Positions 36,344 to 45,987 of a DNA stretch of 64,000 bases are shown piece after piece. The translations under genes were made by a program, and so were the position numbers. Every line of letters begins with the position of its first letter. Position 1 is the first letter of the stretch. Source of the DNA: Amylibacter sp. SFDW26 (lineage in GTDB: Bacteria > Pseudomonadota > Alphaproteobacteria > Rhodobacterales > Rhodobacteraceae); NCBI RefSeq assembly GCF_009184395.1, contig NZ_WEIC01000002.1, positions 248,001 through 312,000 of the forward strand, in the 5' to 3' direction. The notes under the pieces are model-generated. The model searched no databases. It was not told where the DNA came from and saw nothing but the letters and a program-made list of their open reading frames with translations.

Positions 36344-37726
36344 CTATTGTTCATAAACCTCTGACACATCCGCCAAATAACCATTCCATGCGAACCAATA
36401 AGCGATGTGCCCTGCCACACGCGGCAGGCGTTCACCTGTAGTTGAAACCAATGCATCCTCTGTCATCTGCCAAGATGTTTTATCCGCTGACACCAATGCA
36501 CCACCTTGACCATGTTTAAACTTATGACCTTTACTTGCATAGGCACGTACGCTGCGTTTTTTCGGATCACCGATTAAAACCAACTCTTTCCCAGCAACCG
36601 CGTCATTGATCACAGGTTGCGTAGCAAACGCTTTCAACGGCCATGCCTTTGCACCCCCAAAAGCACGCACACCAAACACGTAATCCTTTTGGCGATGGCG
36701 CGACTGATCCACAATCGTTGGGAACATCAATTCGCCAGATGCAAAGTAATCACTGTAAACTATCCCCGACCCATAATCGCGCTTATGCCCTGTGTTCAGT
36801 GATACAATCGTCGTGTCAGGATTGCGAGATTTCCAATCCGCCCAAGTCGTGATCACCACAGGGCGTTGTTTCAGCTCAATGCCACTGTTCACCAATGGAC
36901 CCGACACAGGTTTGCCTGTGAATTGATTCCACAAGGAATGCGTCTGGCGGTCAAACATCAACTTGTTCGAACGATACAAAAATCCTGACGAGCCAAATAC
37001 AAATGGTTCGCTGCGCCCAGCGACATTCGTTTCAAACAGAATGCCTGAACCACATAAAGTGCAATACGCCAATGCAACAGGCACGCGGCCAATCACGGCA
37101 TTGAACATCTCATGCCACCCCATCACGCGCAGTGGATAGGCGCGTGTATCGCCATTAATGGACACGCCAAACACCAGATCATCGTCCAACATATACGCCG
37201 CTTTTGCATCTGTTGCGGATACCAATTCAGGACGATCCAGTGATGGGATACCATCTTTGCGCGCGCCACCCCATGTAATCTCTTCCATGCGGATTTTCAT
37301 GCGGTCCTGTCTGAAATGTTTTGGTTTTAGAAACACATCAAAATTCGGATCAATCGTCAGATACATTTCGCGTTTAAACGCGGCATAGCTTTCATGCGGC
37401 ACCACCTCTGGATGCGCTTCTTGCCACAGCATCCAATCGTTCCAGCGCGACCATTTCCCGATTTTCGTATCGCCCGTCAGTTCGCGTAATACTTCGATCA
37501 AAGGGGCGACGGACATACGGGTAAACCGCAAAGCCAAAATAAGCCCAGGGATCATGTCCTGATTGCCACGTTCCGAAATAGCCTTTAGCGCCGCTAAATA
37601 TTCCGCCTCTTGTCCAAAAACCAAAGAGTGGTGCGCGTCATTCATAGATAGAGATTGCGCAAAGCTCGCAGAAGGGATTGCAGCAGTGCCAGCGCAAAGC
37701 GCGGTAAACTGGCGACGTGAAATCAT
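36344..37726 (-). CDS. DUF3179 protein with Tat signal
   Basis: A 460-residue exported protein of unknown function. Start at 37726 (MISRRQFTALCAGTAAIP) sits well after GGAG; an upstream ATG 6 bases earlier is too close to it. The twin-arginine S-R-R-Q-F-T-A-L motif implies folding in the cytoplasm before export. DUF3179 hallmarks: LRVMGWHEMFNAVIG, ALAYCTLCGSGILFET and SLWNQFTGKPVSG. The C-x-x-C pair in YCTLCGS may bind a metal or form a redox pair. Confidence 0.88.
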   Translation of the reverse strand: MISRRQFTALCAGTAAIPSASFAQSLSMNDAHHSLVFGQEAEYLAALKAISERGNQDMIPGLILALRFTRMSVAPLIEVLRELTGDTKIGKWSRWNDWMLWQEAHPEVVPHESYAAFKREMYLTIDPNFDVFLKPKHFRQDRMKIRMEEITWGGARKDGIPSLDRPELVSATDAKAAYMLDDDLVFGVSINGDTRAYPLRVMGWHEMFNAVIGRVPVALAYCTLCGSGILFETNVAGRSEPFVFGSSGFLYRSNKLMFDRQTHSLWNQFTGKPVSGPLVNSGIELKQRPVVITTWADWKSRNPDTTIVSLNTGHKRDYGSGIVYSDYFASGELMFPTIVDQSRHRQKDYVFGVRAFGGAKAWPLKAFATQPVINDAVAGKELVLIGDPKKRSVRAYASKGHKFKHGQGGALVSADKTSWQMTEDALVSTTGERLPRVAGHIAYWFAWNGYLADVSEVYEQ

Positions 37727-37799
37727 AGTCATCTCCTCTTAGCGCATATGATTGGCGTAAGTGGTGATAAAATACCAATGACACTGTTGTGAGAGGTTT

Positions 37800-38645
37800 T
37801 TAAACCTTAGCCAATTTCATCAAAGCAGCACCTGTTAAGGTCAAAAAGGTGGACAGAACCTTGCCCAAATCCAAACGTTCTTTCAAAAAGAATACACCAA
37901 TGAACAAGGCAAAAATAATGCTGGTTTCACGCAGGGCCGTAACCAATGCGATTGGTGCCTGAGTAAAGGCGTATACAACAAATGCATAGGCAGTGAATGA
38001 TGCGCCGCCCCCCAAAACAGTGACCATTTTACCTGTTTTCAACACACCCAATACTTGGGGTTGCCAGAATGGAACCGTACAAAAATACATCACACACCCG
38101 ATGATCGCAGAATAGGAATAGAACCCTACCCCCGTTCCAGCGACACGCGCCCCAATGCCGTCAATCATGGAATAAGACGCAATAAAGCACCCCGTTATCA
38201 TCGCCAAAACAGCCGCTTTATGATTCTGTCCGCCATCCACTTGGCGCACACGCGCAAGGCTTACGATACCCAAAACAATCAAAGCTACGGCCAATAATTG
38301 CAATGATTGGAACTGAATTCCCAACACCATAATCGAAACAATTGTCACCAAAACAGGCGCCAAGCCACGCGCAATTGGATAGACCTGTGTCAGGTCACCG
38401 ATACGGTAGGCTGACATTAAGAAAACATTGTATCCAACATGAAGTGCACCGCTTAAAAGCAAATACGGCCAGCTTTCAAATGCAGGTGTCGGTACAAGAA
38501 ATAAAACCCCAAACCCAAACAATGCTTGGCCTAAAACCACTGCACTCATGCTCATCGTTTTGTCCAAACCACTTTTTACCAACCCATTCCAAGTGGCGTG
38601 TAGAAAGGCGGCAACGATGACGAGGAAATATATGCTGAGGCTCAT
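37800..38645 (-). CDS. EamA/DMT-superfamily transporter
   Basis: An inner-membrane protein of 281 residues with about ten transmembrane helices in two EamA repeats (first repeat FLHATWNGLVKSGLDKTM, second repeat with FVVYAFTQAPIALVTALRET and GVFFLKERLDLGKVL). Drug/metabolite transporters typically export small metabolites; substrate unknown. It is separated from the DUF3179 gene by 73 bp on the same strand, and divergent from the indolepyruvate oxidoreductase gene. Confidence 0.9.
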   Translation of the reverse strand: MSLSIYFLVIVAAFLHATWNGLVKSGLDKTMSMSAVVLGQALFGFGVLFLVPTPAFESWPYLLLSGALHVGYNVFLMSAYRIGDLTQVYPIARGLAPVLVTIVSIMVLGIQFQSLQLLAVALIVLGIVSLARVRQVDGGQNHKAAVLAMITGCFIASYSMIDGIGARVAGTGVGFYSYSAIIGCVMYFCTVPFWQPQVLGVLKTGKMVTVLGGGASFTAYAFVVYAFTQAPIALVTALRETSIIFALFIGVFFLKERLDLGKVLSTFLTLTGAALMKLAKV

Positions 38646-38776
38646 TTTGGTTCCAAAATTTACTTAAATCTTTCCGTCAGCCTAGCGGAATAAAATCTAA
38701 GCACAAATCATATGTTATTGTTCTTCTTAAAAATAAAAAGATTGAAATTGTAAAATTATAAGATAGGTTAGTATTT

Positions 38777-41700
38777 ATGACCTATTTTGATACATCCCTT
38801 GAGGACAAGTTCGACCTAGACAAAACCCGCATCTATACATCAGGCACGCAAGCGCTTGTCAGGTTGTGTTTGATGCAAGCTGCCCGTGATCGCGTAAACG
38901 GTTTAGACACTGGTGGGTACATTACAGGCTATCGCGGATCCCCCCTTGGTGGATTGGATCAACAGTTCGGCGTTGCTAAAAAACAGCTGACAGAAGCAAA
39001 TGTTATCTTTGAGGCGGGTCTAAACGAAGACATTGCCGCCACAGCAATTTGGGGTACACAGCAGGCCGAATTGCGCGGTGATGGCAAACACGATGGCGTT
39101 TTTGCCATGTGGTACGGCAAAGGCCCAGGTGTGGATCGCACGGGCGATGTATTCCGTCATGCAAACCTTGCAGGCACATCCAAAAACGGTGGTGTGTTGG
39201 TATTGATGGGGGATGATCACACCTGTGAAAGTTCCACCACAGCGCACCAAAGTGAATATGCTTTACGCGATGCGATGATCCCGATTTTAAACCCCGCAAA
39301 TATTTCCGAAATCATCGAATACGGATTACACGGCTGGGCGTTGTCACGCTTTTCTGGCCTGTGGTGCGGATTGAAAGGTGTGAAGGATAACATCGAATCT
39401 TCGGGCACTGTAGACGTTGCATTGGATGCCATTCAAACGCGTATCCCTACCGATTATGACATGCCAGAGGGCGGTTTAAACATCCGCCTAAACGATCCCC
39501 CCGTTGAACAAGAAGCGCGTTTACACCAGCATAAACTGAACGCAGTACGTGCCTATGTGCGTGAGAACCAGTTGAACAAAGTGGTTTATTCAGGTGGTAA
39601 AAAACCCAAGATCGGGATTGTGTCCACAGGTAAATCTTATCTGGATGTTCTGCAAGCTTTCGAAGAACTGGGCATTGATGAAAAACGCGCCGATCAGATG
39701 GGGTTGGCGCTGTATAAAGTGGCTATGCCTTGGCCGTTGGAACCTACTGGCATTTTGGATTTCGCCAAGAGTTTAGATCAAGTCATTGTTGTCGAAGAAA
39801 AGCGCGGATTGATGGAAGGTCAGATCAAAAGCATTCTATATGATCTGGAAAAACGTCCCAATGTGATTGGGAAAACATCCGAAACGGGCGAGACATTATT
39901 TCAAGTTGAATACGCCCTAACCACCACACAGATTGCAGCGCAAATCGGTACGCGATTACTGGCATTGAAAGATGGCAAATCACTGGAAAACAAAGTCAGT
40001 GATTTAAAAGCCCGCATGACAGCAACCCGCGAAGAATTACCGGTCACACGCGGCGTTGCCTTCTGCGCTGGCTGCCCGCACAATTCATCGACCGTATTGC
40101 CAGAAGGGTCGCGTGGGTTCGCTGGCATTGGCTGTCACTACATGGCACAATTCATGGATCGCAATGTCGAAGGTTACACCCATATGGGTGGCGAAGGCGC
40201 CAACTGGATTGGCGAAAGCAAATTTTCCAAACGTGATCATGTGTTCCAGAATTTGGGCGATGGCACATACAACCACTCTGGTCTGATGTCCCTGCGCGGC
40301 GCCGTCGCGTTTGACACGAACATCACCTATAAAATTCTCTACAATGACGCCGTTGCCATGACTGGCGGACAAGCACATGAAGGCGGTCTTGGCCCCTATG
40401 ATATTGTGGCAGAAGTACTGGGCGCTGGTGTGAAAAAACTGGCTTATGTCACTGATGATATTTCGCGTATTGATACAGCAAAATTGCCCGCAAATGTGGA
40501 TGTGTATCACCGCCGTGATGTGATCAAAGTGCAAGAAGACTTGGCACAGGTTAAAGGCGTAACCGTCCTGTTGTACGACCAAACATGTGCCACAGAAAAA
40601 CGTCGCCGTATCAAGCGCAACACGATGGAAGACGTCAACAAGCGCCTGTTCATAAACCCCGATGTCTGCGAAGGCTGCGGCGATTGTGGCGTGCAATCCA
40701 ACTGTGTTGCCCTGCAACCTTTGGAAACACCATTGGGTCGTAAACGCCGTATCGATCAATCCGCATGCAACAAAGATTTCTCTTGCCAAGATGGGTTCTG
40801 CCCGAGCTTTGTCAGCGTAAAGAACGGAACACCGCGTAAACCCGAAGCAGCCAAAATCGACCTGCCTGATTTGCCAGAACCATCCAGCAAACCCGCATTG
40901 GAAACGCCCTACTCTATCCTTGTCACTGGTATCGGTGGCACGGGCGTTGTGACCATCAGCGCATTGCTGGGCATGGCTGCCCATTTGGATGGCAAAGGCA
41001 GCGGTTTGATTGATATGGCTGGTTTGGCGCAAAAAGGCGGATCCGTGTTTTCACATGTGAAGCTGGCGAACTCTTCTAAGGATGTAAAAAGCATCCGTGT
41101 GGCAGAAGGCACCGCTGATTTATTGCTGGGCTGTGATGTGGTTGTATCCGCTGGAAACCCAGCGCTTTCAACACTTTCAAAATCATCGCACGTGATGATC
41201 AACACCCACGAGCAAATGCCAAAAGATTTCACACTACAACGCGATTTCACATTGCCCACAGATTTGATGCACGACCGTATTGTTGAAGCTGTTGATCGTG
41301 GCAACGCCGCGTTTGTGGATGCCACAAGATATGCGATTAAACTGCTGGGTAACAGTATTGGCGCCAACCTGTTCATGCTGGGTGTTGCGTATCAAAAGGG
41401 TTTGATCCCGTTGACAGATAAAGCCATCATGCATGCAATCAAACTAAACGGCGTGGCAATTAAGATGAACCAAAATGCGTTTACATTAGGACGCCACTGG
41501 GTGATTGATCCTGCCCGTTTAGATGCGTACATGCCTAAAACAATCAAGGCGCCTGAACTGACAAGTTTGGATGAAATTATAGCAGACCGCGTGGAACGTT
41601 TAACCGCTTATCAAAACGCTGCTTACGCAAAATCATACAGTGATTTCATGGCACAGGTTGCAGACAAACCATATGCCCTTGCTGTGGCCAAAAACCTGTT

Positions 41701-42151
41701 CAAGCTGATGGCATATAAAGACGAATACGAAGTCGCACGTTTGTATTCCGAAGACAGCTTTATGAAAAATCTAAAAGCGCAGTTCGAAGGTGATCTGAAA
41801 CTCAAAATCGCCTTGGCGCCACCACTGCTTTGCCGCCCTGATCCTGTGACAGGCAAGGCAAAGAAAATCGAATTTGGTCCGTGGATATTCAAAGCCTTCT
41901 CTATTCTAAAACGTTTCAAGGGGCTTCGTGGAACAGCACTTGATCCGTTCGGCTATACGGCTGAACGCAAAATGGAACGTGCTTTGGTCGAAGAGTACAA
42001 AGAAACAGTCGCAGGTTTAGATGCGCTTGATCCAGAAACTGCGCAAAAATTGGCGGAACTGCCAAACAACATTCGTGGCTTTGGACATGTAAAATTGGCA
42101 AGTATAAAAACTGCACAAACGAAAAAAGAAAAGTTACTCACAAGTTTATAA
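38777..42151 (+). CDS. Indolepyruvate ferredoxin oxidoreductase, single-chain (IorA-IorB fused)
   Basis: TPP-dependent enzyme of 1124 residues oxidatively decarboxylating indolepyruvate and other aryl pyruvates to acyl-CoA with ferredoxin as acceptor. N-terminal domain (GGYITGYRGSPLGGLD, about 45-60), a TPP-binding core (GCPHNSSTVLPEGSR, GIGCHYMAQFMD, MGGEGANWIG), [4Fe-4S] cysteines in VCEGCGDCG and NKDFSCQDGFC (about 625-680), and a C-terminal gamma-type domain (GIGGTGVVTISALLGMAA). Fused organisation is usual in proteobacteria. Single transcription unit; the 131-bp gap to the EamA gene holds its promoter. Contributes to aromatic amino-acid catabolism. Confidence 0.93.
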   Translation: MTYFDTSLEDKFDLDKTRIYTSGTQALVRLCLMQAARDRVNGLDTGGYITGYRGSPLGGLDQQFGVAKKQLTEANVIFEAGLNEDIAATAIWGTQQAELRGDGKHDGVFAMWYGKGPGVDRTGDVFRHANLAGTSKNGGVLVLMGDDHTCESSTTAHQSEYALRDAMIPILNPANISEIIEYGLHGWALSRFSGLWCGLKGVKDNIESSGTVDVALDAIQTRIPTDYDMPEGGLNIRLNDPPVEQEARLHQHKLNAVRAYVRENQLNKVVYSGGKKPKIGIVSTGKSYLDVLQAFEELGIDEKRADQMGLALYKVAMPWPLEPTGILDFAKSLDQVIVVEEKRGLMEGQIKSILYDLEKRPNVIGKTSETGETLFQVEYALTTTQIAAQIGTRLLALKDGKSLENKVSDLKARMTATREELPVTRGVAFCAGCPHNSSTVLPEGSRGFAGIGCHYMAQFMDRNVEGYTHMGGEGANWIGESKFSKRDHVFQNLGDGTYNHSGLMSLRGAVAFDTNITYKILYNDAVAMTGGQAHEGGLGPYDIVAEVLGAGVKKLAYVTDDISRIDTAKLPANVDVYHRRDVIKVQEDLAQVKGVTVLLYDQTCATEKRRRIKRNTMEDVNKRLFINPDVCEGCGDCGVQSNCVALQPLETPLGRKRRIDQSACNKDFSCQDGFCPSFVSVKNGTPRKPEAAKIDLPDLPEPSSKPALETPYSILVTGIGGTGVVTISALLGMAAHLDGKGSGLIDMAGLAQKGGSVFSHVKLANSSKDVKSIRVAEGTADLLLGCDVVVSAGNPALSTLSKSSHVMINTHEQMPKDFTLQRDFTLPTDLMHDRIVEAVDRGNAAFVDATRYAIKLLGNSIGANLFMLGVAYQKGLIPLTDKAIMHAIKLNGVAIKMNQNAFTLGRHWVIDPARLDAYMPKTIKAPELTSLDEIIADRVERLTAYQNAAYAKSYSDFMAQVADKPYALAVAKNLFKLMAYKDEYEVARLYSEDSFMKNLKAQFEGDLKLKIALAPPLLCRPDPVTGKAKKIEFGPWIFKAFSILKRFKGLRGTALDPFGYTAERKMERALVEEYKETVAGLDALDPETAQKLAELPNNIRGFGHVKLASIKTAQTKKEKLLTSL

Positions 42152-42284
42152 ATTACTATTGATTTACGAATAACCCTAAAAAATCCTTATTGAATTATAA
42201 TGACTGTTGCTGCTTAGCTGTCTATCATGCGCAAAATAAGCCTTGTCAGCAAACGGCAGAAATAATGAATGAGGAATACAATCT

Positions 42285-43046
42285 ATGGCAATCACACTAG
42301 AGCAGGCAATAGAAGCGACAAAATTAAAAGAGCTTTCAGAGTTAGATATCTCAGTATTTTCAGATGAGGATGCTATAAATTTTATCCTCCAAAGATCAGA
42401 GGTTTTAAGCGATATAGAGTTTTCAGGTCGGATCGTTCGTGCATGGACGAATGGAAATGAGACTCCCATACGGAAAACTGTCTCAAGCATGAAAGAAGAG
42501 GTTATTAAGCGAGCAATTGGCTTTATATATCTCGAATACCTAAAATTAAAACCACTACTGCTCAGTTTAAAAAATAAAAAAGTCTGTGATATTGGTTGTG
42601 GGTATGCAATCTTTGATTTTTTTGTGGCCAAAGAACTTGGCTCTAAAGTGGTACTTATTGATTTAGAAAATAATGATAAACGCCATTTTGGATACAAAAA
42701 TGAAGGCGCTGCTTATACTAACCTTTCTGTTGCAAAAAAGTTTTTAGTACAAAATGGTATCAAGGCGAATAGTATAAAAACAGTAAACCCAAATACTGAC
42801 AGTTTGGAAGCGATTAAGGACGTCGACATAGCAGTCAGTTTTATTTCTTGTGGTTTTCATTACCCTTGGACAGAATACGAAGATTTCTTTAAAACTTCTG
42901 TTTCACAAGAAGGTTCTATTATCCTTGATGTTCGCAATAGGCTTTCTGATAGAATTCAAAATGAGTTGAGTGCATTAGGAGATGTTAGCGTTCTCCATAA
43001 AACGGCAAATGATGGTGCAGACCGAATATATGTTCAAAAAACATAA
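42285..43046 (+). CDS. SAM-dependent methyltransferase-like protein, AT-rich
   Basis: A 253-residue protein whose middle (KVCDIGCGYAIFDFF, about 99-113) matches the Rossmann methyltransferase motif I, followed by KVVLIDLENND (acidic loop for the adenosyl ribose) and DVDIAVSFISCGFHYPW (motif IV-like). The N-terminal ~90 residues are helical and unmatched. Substrate unknown; sugar- or lipid-modifying methyltransferases have this form. Base composition is visibly lower in G+C than its neighbours, suggesting recent acquisition. RBS GAGGA lies 9 bases upstream. Confidence 0.75.
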   Translation: MAITLEQAIEATKLKELSELDISVFSDEDAINFILQRSEVLSDIEFSGRIVRAWTNGNETPIRKTVSSMKEEVIKRAIGFIYLEYLKLKPLLLSLKNKKVCDIGCGYAIFDFFVAKELGSKVVLIDLENNDKRHFGYKNEGAAYTNLSVAKKFLVQNGIKANSIKTVNPNTDSLEAIKDVDIAVSFISCGFHYPWTEYEDFFKTSVSQEGSIILDVRNRLSDRIQNELSALGDVSVLHKTANDGADRIYVQKT

Positions 43047-43090
43047 CATTAGCACATCAAAATTAGCTTGAAAAATTCTACCAAAGAAAA

Positions 43091-43113
43091 AGGTCGCCCA
43101 AGACAGGCGGCCT
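43091..43113. terminator. Bidirectional terminator between methyltransferase gene and leuB
   Basis: AGGTCGCC / GGCGGCCT stem with one G-T pair and a seven-base loop. A T-rich run (CTTTTTCTTT) follows on the minus strand and TTTAA on the plus strand. It can end both convergent transcripts. Confidence 0.8.
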
Positions 43114-43133
43114 TTAATACATTTACGTAATAT

Positions 43134-44240
43134 TTAAAGTGATGCTTCCAATTCAGCGATGATTGCATCACCCATTTCAGTTGTAGAAACTGGTGTACCA
43201 CCGTCTGCCATCATCAAGTCGCCAGTGCGGATACCTTTGGCTAAAACTGTTTCCACAGCTTTTTCCAAACGTGTCGCTTCTTCGCCTTGATCAAAGCTGT
43301 AACGCAGCGCCATTGCAAAACTCAGGATACACGCCGATGGGTTGGCTTTGTTCTGACCAGAAATATCAGGTGCTGAACCGTGTACTGGTTCGTATAACGC
43401 TTTCGGACGACCATTTTCCATTGGTGCACCCAAGGATGCTGATGGCAACATGCCCAATGACCCTGTTAGCATCGCTGCACAATCAGATAGAATGTCACCG
43501 AACAGGTTGTCCGTTAGGATCACGTCAAACTGTTTCGGTGCTTTCACCAACTGCATCGCACCATTGTCTGCATACATGTGTGACAATTCAATTTCTGGGT
43601 AATCCGCAGCATGAATAGCTGTCACAACTTCGCGCCATAGGATGCCGCTTTCCATAACGTTGGCTTTTTCCATAGAACAAACTTTGTTGCCACGGCGTTT
43701 TGCCAATTCAAATGCTGAACGTGCAACGCGGTCGATTTCCGCTTCTGTGTAACGCTGTGTGTTGATGCCAACGCGTTGGCCATCTTCCTCAAAAATACCG
43801 CGTGGCTCACCAAAGTAAGACCCTGATGTCAATTCGCGTACGATCATGATGTCCAAACCAGATACGATATCTTTTTTCAAAGATGAAAAATCTGCAAGCG
43901 CATCAAAACATTGCGCTGGGCGCAAATTTGAAAACAAATCCATCTCTTTACGAAGACGTAGTAAGCCGCGTTCAGGTTTTACACTGAAATCCAGATCATC
44001 ATAGGCAGGGCCGCCTACGGCGCCAAGCAATACAGCGTCTACTTCTTGTGCTTTAGCCATTGTATCATCATGCAATGGTGTACCGTGCTTGTCATAAGCG
44101 GCACCACCGACAAGGTCTTCGGACACTTCAAACTTCAGGTCACGTTTATCGCCATACCAAGCTACAATTTTCTGCACCTCAGTCATAACTTCTTGGCCGA
44201 TGCCGTCACCCGGCAATATCAATAAAGATGGAGTGTTCAT
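43134..44240 (-). CDS. leuB: 3-isopropylmalate dehydrogenase
   Basis: NAD-dependent oxidative decarboxylation of 3-isopropylmalate, third step of leucine synthesis; 368 residues, cytoplasmic. [15 protein letters not shown] at the N-terminus, substrate Arg segment [20 protein letters not shown] (about 94-113), [17 protein letters not shown]-type metal region ([20 protein letters not shown]) and the coenzyme loop [18 protein letters not shown] chose the ATG at 44240 because the upstream ATGs have no well-spaced RBS. A membrane protein gene lies between leuB and leuD on the same strand. Confidence 0.95.
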   Translation of the reverse strand: MNTPSLLILPGDGIGQEVMTEVQKIVAWYGDKRDLKFEVSEDLVGGAAYDKHGTPLHDDTMAKAQEVDAVLLGAVGGPAYDDLDFSVKPERGLLRLRKEMDLFSNLRPAQCFDALADFSSLKKDIVSGLDIMIVRELTSGSYFGEPRGIFEEDGQRVGINTQRYTEAEIDRVARSAFELAKRRGNKVCSMEKANVMESGILWREVVTAIHAADYPEIELSHMYADNGAMQLVKAPKQFDVILTDNLFGDILSDCAAMLTGSLGMLPSASLGAPMENGRPKALYEPVHGSAPDISGQNKANPSACILSFAMALRYSFDQGEEATRLEKAVETVLAKGIRTGDLMMADGGTPVSTTEMGDAIIAELEASL

Positions 44241-44333
44241 GTCCGTCATATCCTTTTTCAAAACTTGGATATGCCGTAATCTGCTATGACCCAATGGTCA
44301 AGGTAACAGGGTGTATTGAGACCGATTCAACCT

Positions 44334-45140
44334 TTATGCTGTCACTAAATCACTCTTATCAGAATGATTAATAGCAATTTTCGCCAATGCTGCAGCGCGC
44401 ATAAAAAACACGCCTTGGAAAAATGACCAGAAAGCTATGCACCAAATGGAGATGATCGGCGCCAATTGTCCGCTTTCTGCAAAATTCACAAAAATAACCT
44501 CTGCAACGGTGGGGCCCAATAAGGGTATCAAGCACGCAATCAAAAGGCTTGCAAATGCCGAGTTCATTAAGCGTTCTTGTAGCGTCTTAGTTTCATAAGA
44601 TTTATATGTCGGCATATTCTGCCACATATTGAAACCTGAACCACCGAAACGCCAAAGATTCAAATAGATCGCTACACAGAATGACGTAATGCACGCAAAC
44701 ATTATAATTGTGTTGAATGCAATTGCCTGGGCAAAGGCTGCTTGTAAGCTTTCATTTTCCCCAGATAACGTTTCAGCAACCACCATAAACGGGCTGTATG
44801 TGAAGTCTAATAAGGCAATGCCTTTATCTGCTATCGTTGGAAGAAATCCCACCATGTTTGCTCCTGCTAAGGTATAGCCAACCAAAAAAGTAGGGGCCAA
44901 AACAAGCACAGATAAAAGTAGGAAACGAATACGATTATACGGGGCTGCAAATCTAAACTCGATCAATGAAGGAGAAGAAAACCCATATTCATACATGACG
45001 AATATGGATACGATCGTCGCCAAAATGCGTGTGAATTCTATTGAAGATTGGGAAACACCAAAAAGTAAGAAAGCTGGTAGCATAATCAGACACGCTACAC
45101 ACACCGCCCTTACAGTTGCCCCTGTAAGTCTTAAAAACAC
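44334..45140 (-). CDS. Polytopic membrane protein, unknown
   Basis: A 268-residue integral membrane protein with about five or six predicted transmembrane segments (starting at ATVRAVCVACLIMLPAFLLF) and no family I recognise. GTG start with AGGACAAGG upstream. It sits between leuD and leuB on the same strand, but separated from leuD by a strong terminator (45302-45325), so it probably has its own promoter. Possibly a family restricted to this lineage. Confidence 0.65.
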   Translation of the reverse strand: MFLRLTGATVRAVCVACLIMLPAFLLFGVSQSSIEFTRILATIVSIFVMYEYGFSSPSLIEFRFAAPYNRIRFLLLSVLVLAPTFLVGYTLAGANMVGFLPTIADKGIALLDFTYSPFMVVAETLSGENESLQAAFAQAIAFNTIIMFACITSFCVAIYLNLWRFGGSGFNMWQNMPTYKSYETKTLQERLMNSAFASLLIACLIPLLGPTVAEVIFVNFAESGQLAPIISIWCIAFWSFFQGVFFMRAAALAKIAINHSDKSDLVTA

Positions 45141-45301
45141 TGCCTTGTCCTCGTTTGTGATCCCATTTTTAGGATCGGTTTGGCCTTAGGGCCTTATTAT
45201 TGCCCTAATTGTGTCAATAAAGCCTTATTCGTCAAGCTTTTTTTAAAAATTTATGTAGATTCAGAGGGTTTCGGTGTTTTGTTAACACAAAAATCATACA
45301 A

Positions 45302-45325
45302 AAAAGGCTGCCTATGGGCAGCCTT
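45302..45325 (-). terminator. leuD terminator
   Basis: Perfect 10-bp stem AAAGGCTGCC (45302-45311) / GGCAGCCTTT (45316-45325) with loop TATG and TTTTTTG following on the minus strand. It ends the leuC-to-leuD transcript. Confidence 0.9.
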
Positions 45326-45348
45326 TAGCACTATATATGGTATAAGAT

Positions 45349-45954
45349 TTACACCCAAGGCATATTTTTGCCATATTCTGTTTCAAACGTATCGATTGCC
45401 TTAACCTTCTGCATTGTAAGGCCGATATCGTCCAAACCGTCCATCAAACATTCTTTTTTGAATGGGTCGACTTCGAATTTGAACTCCGTTCCGTCTGTTG
45501 CTGAAACCGTCTGATTTTCCAAATCAACCGTAATGCGCGCATTTGAGCCCTTTTGCGCATCTTCCATCAATACATCCACAGCTTCTTTTGGCAAAACCAC
45601 TGGCAAAATACCGTTTTTAAAGCTGTTGTTGTAAAAGATATCCGCAAAAGATGTTGAAATGATCACTTTGATACCAAAGTCCTTTAATGCCCAAGGTGCG
45701 TGCTCACGTGATGAGCCACAGCCAAAATTATCGCCAGCAACAATTATTTCTGCGTCGCGGTACGCAGTTTGGTTCAGCACGAAATCAGAAATTTCATTGC
45801 CTTTGTCATCGTAACGCATTTCATCAAACAAGTTCACGCCCAAACCTGAGCGTTTGATCGTTTTCAAAAACTGTTTTGGAATGATCATATCTGTATCGAT
45901 ATTAATCAATGGCATAGGTGCAGCAACACCTGAGACGTTTTCAAACTTTTCCAT
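45349..45954 (-). CDS. leuD: 3-isopropylmalate dehydratase small subunit
   Basis: Swivel subunit, 201 residues, of isopropylmalate isomerase with LeuC. Characteristic segments: [19 protein letters not shown] (about 15-33), [20 protein letters not shown], and [17 protein letters not shown]. Metal cluster is held by LeuC. Same direction as leuC, but with the glycosyltransferase-FkbM gene interposed. RBS GGAC-type precedes the ATG. Confidence 0.96.
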   Translation of the reverse strand: MEKFENVSGVAAPMPLINIDTDMIIPKQFLKTIKRSGLGVNLFDEMRYDDKGNEISDFVLNQTAYRDAEIIVAGDNFGCGSSREHAPWALKDFGIKVIISTSFADIFYNNSFKNGILPVVLPKEAVDVLMEDAQKGSNARITVDLENQTVSATDGTEFKFEVDPFKKECLMDGLDDIGLTMQKVKAIDTFETEYGKNMPWV

Positions 45955-45987
45955 TTTTCAGTCCTTTCATCAGAACGTTTATAAGTC

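Noticed and set aside
36344-37726. DUF3179 protein as a thioredoxin-like redox enzyme because of YCTLCGS
   Set aside because: C-x-x-C alone is insufficient; no thioredoxin fold signs around it.
40085-41032. Long antisense open frame (315 codons) inside the indolepyruvate oxidoreductase gene
   Set aside because: Opposite to a gene with clear Fe-S and TPP motifs; the translated product has no domain pattern and is Cys/His-rich noise.
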